Assembly (NCBI GenBank): GCA_964624765.1
Contig: CAZUZO010000113.1
Location: 1-11,622, forward strand
Length of the DNA: 11,622 bases
Direction: 5' to 3'
Source of the DNA: JAGTVB01 sp964624765
GTDB lineage: Bacteria > Pseudomonadota > Gammaproteobacteria > HK1
Shown here: piece by piece, positions 6,539 through 11,622 of the stretch
Layout: every line of letters starts with the position of its first letter
Numbering within the stretch: position 1 is the stretch's first letter
Notes under the pieces: model-generated
Databases searched by the model: none
The model's input: the letters and a program-made list of their open reading frames with translations, nothing else
What the model was told of the DNA's origin: nothing
Position numbers and translations under genes: made by a program

Positions 6539-7144
6539 ATGACCAAAACAGATAAACCAGCTGTAGATGTGAGGCGGCGTCGGTTTTTGACGGCCGCCAC
6601 CACGGTCGTGGGCGCGGTGGGTGTCGGCTTTGTTGCTGTTCCCTTCCTTGCCTCGTGGCAACCGAGCGCGAAGGCAAGGGCCATCGGCGCGCCGGTGGAT
6701 ATTGACGTCGGCAAGCTTCAGCCGGGCCAAATGCTTACCGTGACCTGGAGGGGAAAACCGGTGTGGGTGGTCAGGCGCAGTGAACAGACGTTGGCTGAGC
6801 TTGCTTCTCTGGACGCAGGGCTGCGCGATCCTCGCTCCGAGGTGGAGACCCAGCAACCTCCCTACGCCCAGAACAGGTACCGCTCCCTAAAGCCGGAGTA
6901 TTTGGTGCTCGTCGGTATCTGCACCCACCTTGGGTGTGCTCCTACCTATGTGCCGGTGGGAGACGCGCACGCCCTGGGTGCGGATTGGAAGGGAGGCTTT
7001 TTTTGTCCATGCCATGGTTCTAGTTTCGATTTGGCGGGGCGGGTATTCCAGGGGGTTCCGGCGCCCGCCAATCTTGAAGTCCCGCCTCATCACTTTTTGA
7101 GCGAGACGAGAATCGTGGTCGGTGTCGATCCCGCATCCGCCTAG
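6539..7144 (+). CDS. petA: Ubiquinol-cytochrome c reductase Rieske iron-sulfur subunit
   Basis: The [2Fe-2S] subunit of the cytochrome bc1 complex, carrying one electron from ubiquinol at the Qo site to cytochrome c1. The 201-residue protein begins with a basic, twin-arginine-type leader (RRRRFLTAAT, residues 12-21) followed by an uncleaved hydrophobic anchor (about 20-40), as expected for Tat export of Rieske proteins. Cluster ligands lie in CTHLGC (128-133) and CPCHGS (156-161), including the disulfide cysteines. The GRVFQGVPAPANLEVPP block completes the fold. The ATG at 6539 gives the Tat leader at the right distance; no clear Shine-Dalgarno site precedes it. It is the first gene of petA-petB-petC, 21 nt before petB. 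Confidence 0.97.
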   Translation: MTKTDKPAVDVRRRRFLTAATTVVGAVGVGFVAVPFLASWQPSAKARAIGAPVDIDVGKLQPGQMLTVTWRGKPVWVVRRSEQTLAELASLDAGLRDPRSEVETQQPPYAQNRYRSLKPEYLVLVGICTHLGCAPTYVPVGDAHALGADWKGGFFCPCHGSSFDLAGRVFQGVPAPANLEVPPHHFLSETRIVVGVDPASA

Positions 7145-7165
7145 GCCTGCTTAAGGAACAACCTG

Positions 7166-8560
7166 ATGAACGGCACGCGTACTGGTCTCTTGTCGTGGAT
7201 TGATGAGAGATTTCCGCTGACAAAGCTATGGAATGAGCACCTCGCCCAATATTACGCACCGAAGAACTTCAACTTCTGGTATTTCTTTGGTTCCCTCGCC
7301 CTCGTCGTACTGGTTATCCAGATCCTCACTGGCATATGGCTTGCCATGAGCTATAAACCCGATGCGGAGCTGGCCTTCGCCTCGGTCGAGTTCATCATGC
7401 GCGACGTCGAGTGGGGCTGGCTGATCCGCTACATGCATTCGACCGGCGCATCGGCCTTTTTCATCGTCATTTATCTCCATATGTTCCGCGGGATCCTGTA
7501 TGGCTCGTACAAGTCCCCACGTGAACTTCTGTGGTTAGTTGGGGTGTTTATCTATGTAGTGCTGATGGCCGAGGCATTCATGGGCTACTTGCTGCCTTGG
7601 GGCCAGATGTCCTATTGGGGGGCGCAGGTCATCATCTCTCTGTTCGGTGCCCTCCCCGGGATAGGGGAATCCTTGACAACCTGGATTCGCGGCGATTACG
7701 TCGTATCCGATGCCACACTGAATCGGTTTTTCGCCCTCCACATCATCGCCTTGCCGCTCGTGTTGATCGCCCTTATCGTCGTGCACATCATGGCCTTGCA
7801 TGAGGTCGGATCGAACAATCCCGATGGCGTGGAGATCAAGAAGAACAAAGACGAGAACGGAATCCCGCGTGACGGCATTCCCTTCCATCCTTACTACTCC
7901 GTGAAGGACATCATGGGAGTGGCTGTATTTCTGTTCCTGTTCGCTTTGGTGGTGTTCTTTGCTCCGGAGATGGGTGGGTGGTTCCTTGAGCACGATAACT
8001 TTGTGCCAGCCAACCCATTGATGACGCCCGAGCACATCAAGCCATTGTGGTATTTCACGCCTTTTTACGCCATCCTGAGAGCGATCCCCGACAAACTGAC
8101 GGGCGTATTGGCTATGGGGCTGGCGATCGTCGTTTTCTTTTTCCTGCCGTGGATCGATCGCCATCCGGTTAAGTCGGTACGTTACCGGAGCCCCTTGTTC
8201 AAGGTGTTGCTGGCTTTGTTTGTGGTGACTTTCTTGGTGCTTGGCTACCTCGGTACCCAGCCGGCCTATCCAGTGCTGTCTGAGCTAGGATTGCGCTTTT
8301 CCGAGCTGTATTTTGGTTTCTTCGTCATACTCTGGGCCTACAGCCGGGAGCGCTCGGCCGGGTTCCTTTGGGCGACACTGTTGGTCGTGCTCGTGGTCGT
8401 TGGCGTTATCGATTGGATCCGGTTCGATCCGGGTAAGAGCGCCTTGATGATGGTGAGTGTGCTCATCCCCGTGGTTTACTTCGTGGGTTTCCTCGTGTTG
8501 CCCATTCTAACGCGACTGAATGAATCTAGACCCATACCAGAAAGGCTTACCACAAAATGA
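7166..8560 (+). CDS. petB: Cytochrome b of the bc1 complex
   Basis: Membrane core subunit of the bc1 complex, carrying hemes bL and bH and the Qo and Qi quinone sites. The 464-residue protein is full length (N- and C-terminal parts fused, unlike b6/subunit IV), with about eight or more hydrophobic segments. Heme ligands are His91 and His105 (MHSTGASAFFIVIYLH) and His192 and His207. The second pair is 15 residues apart, one more than in mitochondrial cytochrome b but as in other gammaproteobacterial forms. GSNNPDG follows. The Qo motif is PLWY (293-296) instead of the classical PEWY. AAGGA (7153-7157) lies 8 nt before the ATG. The stop overlaps the petC start by ATGA. Confidence 0.98.
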   Translation: MNGTRTGLLSWIDERFPLTKLWNEHLAQYYAPKNFNFWYFFGSLALVVLVIQILTGIWLAMSYKPDAELAFASVEFIMRDVEWGWLIRYMHSTGASAFFIVIYLHMFRGILYGSYKSPRELLWLVGVFIYVVLMAEAFMGYLLPWGQMSYWGAQVIISLFGALPGIGESLTTWIRGDYVVSDATLNRFFALHIIALPLVLIALIVVHIMALHEVGSNNPDGVEIKKNKDENGIPRDGIPFHPYYSVKDIMGVAVFLFLFALVVFFAPEMGGWFLEHDNFVPANPLMTPEHIKPLWYFTPFYAILRAIPDKLTGVLAMGLAIVVFFFLPWIDRHPVKSVRYRSPLFKVLLALFVVTFLVLGYLGTQPAYPVLSELGLRFSELYFGFFVILWAYSRERSAGFLWATLLVVLVVVGVIDWIRFDPGKSALMMVSVLIPVVYFVGFLVLPILTRLNESRPIPERLTTK

Positions 8561-9306
8561 CAACACGTATCGCTGCCTTTCTCTTTTTCCTGGTCCCGGC
8601 GGTTTCCTTGGCGGCGGGGGCAGGTGGTGTTGCGCTTCGTTCCGCAGACGTGGATATTACCGATCAGGCGTCGCTACAACGGGGTGCCAGGTTGTTCGTC
8701 AATTACTGCCTCAGCTGCCATAGTGCCAGCTTTATGCGGTACAACCAGATGGCCAAAGGGCTCGGGCTTACAGATGAGCAGGTGCAAGAGAACCTGATGT
8801 TTGCGGCGGATAAGGTGACGGAGCCGATGGAGGTGGCCATGTCGCCGAATGACGCCAAAGGCTGGTTTGGCAATGCGCCGCCGGACCTTTCGGTCATTGC
8901 CCGTTCGCGGGGTGCCGATTGGCTCTATACTTACATGTTGGCTTTTTATCGCGACGATGATCCGACGCGTCCCTATGGCATCAATAACCTCGTGTTTAAG
9001 GACGTTGGGATGCCTGATGTCGTATGGGATCTGCGCGGTGTTCAGGTTCTGACGCACGAGGAGACGAGTGAAAAGCACGGCGCCTCAATGCCTACTATCG
9101 AAGACTTACAGCTGCAAACGCCGGGCACGAGGACTCCAGCGGAGTTTAACCGCGATATGCGGGATTTGGTGAATTTTTTGGTTTTTGTGGGTGAGCCTGT
9201 CCAAGCGCAACGTCATCGGGTTGGCCTTTGGGTGCTGGCCTTTATCCTGTTATTTTTTGTTGTATCTTATGCGCTCTACCGAGAATATTGGAAAGATGTA
9301 CACTGA
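8557..9306 (+). CDS. petC: Cytochrome c1 of the bc1 complex
   Basis: Periplasmic c-type heme subunit that takes electrons from the Rieske centre and passes them to soluble cytochrome c or directly to an oxidase. The 249-residue product has a cleavable-looking signal (residues 1-20, ending LAA), one heme-binding CLSCH motif (51-55), the RYNQMAKGLG region, Met152 in VGMPDVVWDL as probable axial ligand, and one C-terminal membrane anchor (about 223-241) ending in the basic/acidic tail YREYWKDVH. The ATG overlaps the petB stop by ATGA (8557-8560), with AAAGG at 8541-8545. It closes the three-gene bc1 operon. Confidence 0.97.
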   Translation: MTTRIAAFLFFLVPAVSLAAGAGGVALRSADVDITDQASLQRGARLFVNYCLSCHSASFMRYNQMAKGLGLTDEQVQENLMFAADKVTEPMEVAMSPNDAKGWFGNAPPDLSVIARSRGADWLYTYMLAFYRDDDPTRPYGINNLVFKDVGMPDVVWDLRGVQVLTHEETSEKHGASMPTIEDLQLQTPGTRTPAEFNRDMRDLVNFLVFVGEPVQAQRHRVGLWVLAFILLFFVVSYALYREYWKDVH

Positions 9307-9366
9307 GCGCGAGATCCCGGGCTGACGCTGGTTCGCCCGGAGCCCGTCACATAATGAGTCCTTCCT

Positions 9367-9394
9367 ACGCCTTCGGCGGCAGCGCCGAAGGCGT
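9367..9394 (+). terminator. Perfect 12-bp hairpin between petC and sspA
   Basis: ACGCCTTCGGCG (9367-9378) and CGCCGAAGGCGT (9383-9394) pair perfectly around the 4-nt loop GCAG. It is very GC-rich and lies 60 nt after petC and 48 nt before sspA. No T-run follows, so it is not a textbook intrinsic terminator. It may stop Rho-assisted transcription, protect the 3' end of the pet mRNA, or simply be a palindromic repeat. Confidence 0.6.
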
Positions 9395-9442
9395 TGCCCC
9401 GTGTCTGAGGTTTCCGGGGTACCAGCGCTGGAGACTTCCCAA

Positions 9443-10072
9443 ATGGTTCTGTTAGCCACTCGGCGCTCGGTGATGTCTTTGTACTCCGATCCGATGGAAG
9501 CGTCGAGTCATGCTGTGCGTTTCGTGCTGGCCGAAAAGGCCATCAACGTTGAAATTCACAATGTTTCCAAGCATGAGAAGCCCGAAGAGCTCAATGACCT
9601 CAACCCCTATAATGCGATTCTGACCCTCATCGATCGGGAACTGGTGCTCTATGAGGCGCAAATCATCATGGAGTACTTGGATGAGCGGTTTCCCCATCCA
9701 CCTCTGATGCCGGTCGATCCCGTCGCTCGCGCGAATAACCGGCTGTATCGGTATCGCATCAGTCGAGATATTTATTCTCTTCTTAGCACACTGGAGGAGG
9801 CGCCTTCGGAACAGGCCGAGCGAGTTCGCCGCAGCTTGACGGATCAACTGACCGCCATCGCACCGATCTTTGCGCATACGCGTTACTTCATGGTTGACGA
9901 TTTCTCTCTGGTAGACTGCTATCTCGCACCGGTGTTATGGAGACTCCCCTTTTACGGTGTCACCTTGCCGCCCCAGGCGAGGCCCCTAGCGCAGTACGCC
10001 ACACGTTTATTCGAGCGCGAGACCTTTGATGAGAGTTTGACCGAAAACGAGCGCGAGATGCGTGATCTCTAA
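9443..10072 (+). CDS. sspA: Stringent starvation protein A (SspA)
   Basis: GST-fold protein that binds RNA polymerase and, in studied gammaproteobacteria, alters promoter choice in stationary phase, acid stress and virulence. It is not expected to have glutathione transferase activity. From the ATG at 9443 it has 209 residues. The N-terminus RRSVMSLYSDP aligns with E. coli KRSVMTLFSGP. The DERFPHPPLMP stretch contains the functionally required Pro84-His85-Pro86 surface patch at the same numbering as E. coli, and FSLVDCYLAPVLWRLP and the terminal SLTENEREMRDL are also conserved. GGAGA (9430-9434) lies 8 nt before this ATG; a GTG at 9401 would add 14 non-conserved residues. It lies downstream of petABC, as commonly seen in gammaproteobacteria. 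Its usual partner sspB is separated from it by 404 nt. Confidence 0.95.
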   Translation: MVLLATRRSVMSLYSDPMEASSHAVRFVLAEKAINVEIHNVSKHEKPEELNDLNPYNAILTLIDRELVLYEAQIIMEYLDERFPHPPLMPVDPVARANNRLYRYRISRDIYSLLSTLEEAPSEQAERVRRSLTDQLTAIAPIFAHTRYFMVDDFSLVDCYLAPVLWRLPFYGVTLPPQARPLAQYATRLFERETFDESLTENEREMRDL

Positions 10073-10217
10073 GAGGTTTGGAAAAACGTGTTATAAACCG
10101 CTCGACAGCCCGGCGGTCGGTGCGAAGGCGAGACCTATCAAGGAAATTGATAGATGAGGGGCGGCATCCCTCAATACGACGATGGGGTTGCGCAGCAGGT
10201 TCATTCATAATGTCTGG
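10073..10217 (+). repeat. Diverged inverted-end repeat element (copy 3) between sspA and sspB
   Basis: Starts directly after the sspA stop with GAGGTTTGGAAAAAC (10073-10087), resembling the left family end. It ends with AGCAGGTTCATTCATAATGT (10194-10213), aligning to AGCAGGTTTTTTCACAACCT of copy 1 with a few substitutions. The middle contains GCGAGACCTATCA as in copy 2, then a 7-bp hairpin, CTATCAA (10135-10141), GGAAA, TTGATAG (10147-10153). Length (about 145 bp) and orientation match copy 2. The body is much more diverged, so homology rests on the ends, the GAGACCTATCA block and the length. Confidence 0.6.
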
Positions 10218-10476
10218 GGGGGTTCGTTTAAGGCCCGACTGGTGACTGACAGGTTCCGTTCCAATTTGCTCCGCCGCCAGATCGCGGGGGCCAAGTCAAG
10301 GATTTAGAAAGCCACCCTCATGAGGGCACTTTGAGGAGGAGGGGGGCAAAGCGGATGCCTCGCGAACGGATGTTGCTGTTCGAAAACGCCCCGTGACAGT
10401 ATCCGACTTACAGGGGGGTGGCCGTACTTCAGCCGATAGCTTGTGGAGGTCATACTCAGTGAAACAGGCAGCCAGC
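10218..10476. other. Rest of the 404-nt sspA-sspB gap
   Basis: Together with the repeat copy before it, this separates sspA from sspB. It contains a palindrome CCCTCATGAGGG (10315-10326) flanked by AAAG and CTTT, a very strong purine-rich ribosome-site-like run GAGGAGGAGGGGGG (10333-10346) and a 13-codon reading frame starting at ATG 10355. No convincing -35/-10 promoter for sspB was recognised. Confidence 0.6.
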
Positions 10477-10857
10477 ATGAAGTCGAGTCGTCCCTATCTC
10501 ATCCGTGCTATTCATGAGTGGATCGTAGATAGCGGATTGACTCCATATCTTATCGTTGATGCCGTGGCTCCGGGTGTCGACGTACCCAAGCAGTATATCC
10601 AGCAGGGACGCATTGTACTGGATGTTTCCCCGCGAGCGGTCCGCGGATTGCAGCTCGGCAACGAGTGGATTGAGTTCAGCGCGCGTTTCGGGGGGACGTC
10701 GTTGCCCGTGCGCGTTCCTACGAACTCGATACAAGCGGTCTATGCGAAGGAAAATGGCGTAGGGATGGCGTTCCAAGAGTCCGATCCTGGGGACCAACCG
10801 CCACCTGAGCCGTCCAGCGGAAAGGGTATGAAGCCAAGGCTTAGGGTCGTGAAGTGA
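10477..10857 (+). CDS. sspB: ClpXP adaptor protein SspB
   Basis: Adaptor that binds ssrA-tagged and other substrates (such as the RseA fragment in E. coli) and delivers them to the ClpXP protease. From ATG 10477 it has 126 residues. The substrate-binding domain spans about 4-98, with RPYLIRAIHEWIVDSGLTP, VPKQYIQQGRIVLDVSPRAV, FSARFGG and VYAKENGVGM. A short proline-rich linker follows (about 100-119), and the end LRVVK is the ClpX-docking tail of the family. The linker is much shorter than in the roughly 165-residue E. coli protein. The start is uncertain. MKSSRPYL resembles the Pseudomonas start MNSSRPYL, but an in-frame GTG at 10459 has a near-ideal GGAGG (10445-10449) 9 nt away and would add six residues. 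A farther GTG at 10393 is less likely. Confidence 0.94.
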   Translation: MKSSRPYLIRAIHEWIVDSGLTPYLIVDAVAPGVDVPKQYIQQGRIVLDVSPRAVRGLQLGNEWIEFSARFGGTSLPVRVPTNSIQAVYAKENGVGMAFQESDPGDQPPPEPSSGKGMKPRLRVVK

Positions 10858-10897
10858 ATTGACCGTCGTATCCGGATGCACTTCTCTGGAGCATAGT

Positions 10898-11386
10898 ATG
10901 ATTACTGTCGAGGTAACCGATATCACCAGCCTTGAGGTGGACGCGATAGTCAATGCAGCCAACAGCAGTTTGTTAGGTGGTGGCGGAGTGGATGGTGCCA
11001 TCCACCGAGCGGCGGGACCTGAGCTTCTCGATGCCTGTCGAGCAGTGGGCCCTTGTCCAACGGGTGAAGCACGGATCACTGAGGGTTTCCGTTTACCGGC
11101 CAAATGGGTCATTCATGTGGTCGGACCCGTTTGGTATGGGGGGACCCGGGGGGAGCCGGCCTTGCTGGGAAGTTGCTATCGGCAGGCCTTTACCTTGGCT
11201 CTGGAAAAGGGTGTTAAAACGATCGCCTTTCCGGCCATCAGCACCGGGGCCTACGGTTACCCCAAGCACGCGGCTGCCGAAATCGCGGTGAGGATCATGC
11301 GGGAATTTGAACAACACCTGGAAGAGATCATCGCATGCTGTTTTGCTGAAGAGGATGCGGCAATCTATCGGCAACTGCTGGGGTGA
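10898..11386 (+). CDS. Macro-domain protein, YmdB-like O-acetyl-ADP-ribose deacetylase
   Basis: A stand-alone macro domain of 162 residues that binds ADP-ribose. The YmdB/MacroD class hydrolyses O-acetyl-ADP-ribose and removes mono-ADP-ribose from acidic residues. YmdB of E. coli also modulates RNase III. Seen: VDAIVNAANSSLLGGGGVDGAIHRAAG with Asn22 and Asp32 (equivalent to YmdB Asn25 and Asp35), CPTGEARIT (53-61), VIHVVGPVW (71-79) and FPAISTGAYGYP (111-122). All binding loops are intact. ATG 10898 has GGAG (10888-10891) at 6 nt; an upstream in-frame start at 10859 is not conserved. It follows sspB by 40 nt and may share its transcript. No ADP-ribosyltransferase such as DarT is adjacent, so a toxin-antitoxin role is not supported. 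Confidence 0.93.
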   Translation: MITVEVTDITSLEVDAIVNAANSSLLGGGGVDGAIHRAAGPELLDACRAVGPCPTGEARITEGFRLPAKWVIHVVGPVWYGGTRGEPALLGSCYRQAFTLALEKGVKTIAFPAISTGAYGYPKHAAAEIAVRIMREFEQHLEEIIACCFAEEDAAIYRQLLG

Positions 11387-11506
11387 AAAGGGCTTTTCCG
11401 CGCCCGATGTCCTATCCTGCCTAGTTCAACCTCTCGGCTTCAGGCGCCGGCTACGGTATAGCGGTTAAAAACCGTAACGGTCGCACGCAGAGGCATCGAT
11501 CAACTG

Positions 11507-11622
11507 AGAGGTTGTGAAAAAACCTGCTACACGACCCGATAGCGGCGTTGGGCGGTGCTCGCTCCTTGCCTATCTATCTGATATGTCTCGTCGCTGCGCG
11601 CCGTCCGCCTGGCTCTCGGCCC
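11507..11622 (-). repeat. Inverted copy of the dispersed repeat (copy 4), cut by window end
   Basis: Positions 11507-11589 are the reverse complement of 2-84 with only two differences. AGGTT (11509-11513), seven bases, AACCT (11521-11525) is the same end palindrome. Beyond 11589 the reverse strand continues with CCGAGAGCC (11612-11620), also found at 6389-6396 in copy 2 at a comparable place, so the element goes on to the window edge and its far end should lie some 20-30 nt outside. It starts about 120 nt after the macro-domain gene. Confidence 0.85.

Noticed and set aside
10898..11386. Macro-domain gene as DarG-like antitoxin of a toxin-antitoxin pair
   Set aside because: No DarT-type ADP-ribosyltransferase is adjacent, and the sequence follows YmdB (GGGGVDGAIHRAAG), not the DarG macro domain with its C-terminal extension.
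11452..11476. TACGGT/ACCGTA and CGGTT/AACCG overlapping hairpins after the macro-domain gene
   Set aside because: Stems of 5-6 bp that exclude each other, with no T-run; too weak to call a terminator. GGCTACGGT here resembles the inverse of the copy 2 left end, but the match is too short to claim another copy.
1..11622. CRISPR array, prophage or insertion sequence with transposase
   Set aside because: The repeats are about 140 bp, dispersed and in both orientations, not short regular repeats with spacers; no transposase, integrase or phage-like reading frame is present.

Overview
The window looks like a housekeeping stretch of a GC-rich gammaproteobacterial chromosome. The gene order is ibaG-murA-hisG-hisD-hisC, then a DegQ/AlgW-type protease facing the other way, then petA-petB-petC (cytochrome bc1 complex), sspA, sspB and a macro-domain gene. 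A complete bc1 complex beside sspA/sspB, a short-form HisG and a PVWY-like Qo motif (PLWY) in cytochrome b fit a respiring non-enteric gammaproteobacterium, for example a Chromatiales or Ectothiorhodospira-like lineage. The genus cannot be named from the sequence.

Layout. Positions 100-4798 (+ strand) hold five tightly packed genes: a BolA-family protein, the first committed enzyme of peptidoglycan synthesis, and three histidine enzymes. hisG and hisD overlap by ATGA. hisC converges on the protease gene (- strand, 4795-6033), and both stop codons share one CTAG palindrome. A 505-nt gene-free region follows, with a candidate promoter, a direct repeat and repeat elements. It precedes petA-petB-petC (6539-9306), where petB and petC overlap by ATGA. 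A perfect 12-bp hairpin separates petC from sspA (9443-10072). sspA and sspB, usually adjacent, are here 404 nt apart. A YmdB-type macro-domain gene (10898-11386) ends the coding part.

The most unusual content is non-coding. A repeat family with inverted ends (about 140 bp; end consensus close to AGAGGTTGTGAAAAAACC / GGTTTTTTCACAACCTCT) occurs four times: 2-84 (cut by the window start), about 6357-6496 (complete), about 10073-10217 (complete, diverged) and 11507-11622 (inverted, cut by the window end). A bare pair of the same ends lies at 6050-6104. The two edge copies match at 81 of 83 positions in inverted orientation and bracket the window. They look like a MITE-like or REP/BIME-like dispersed element that sits only between genes and now forms the leaders of ibaG and petABC and the spacer between sspA and sspB.

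All genes appear intact. I see no rRNA, tRNA, CRISPR array, transposase or phage gene.
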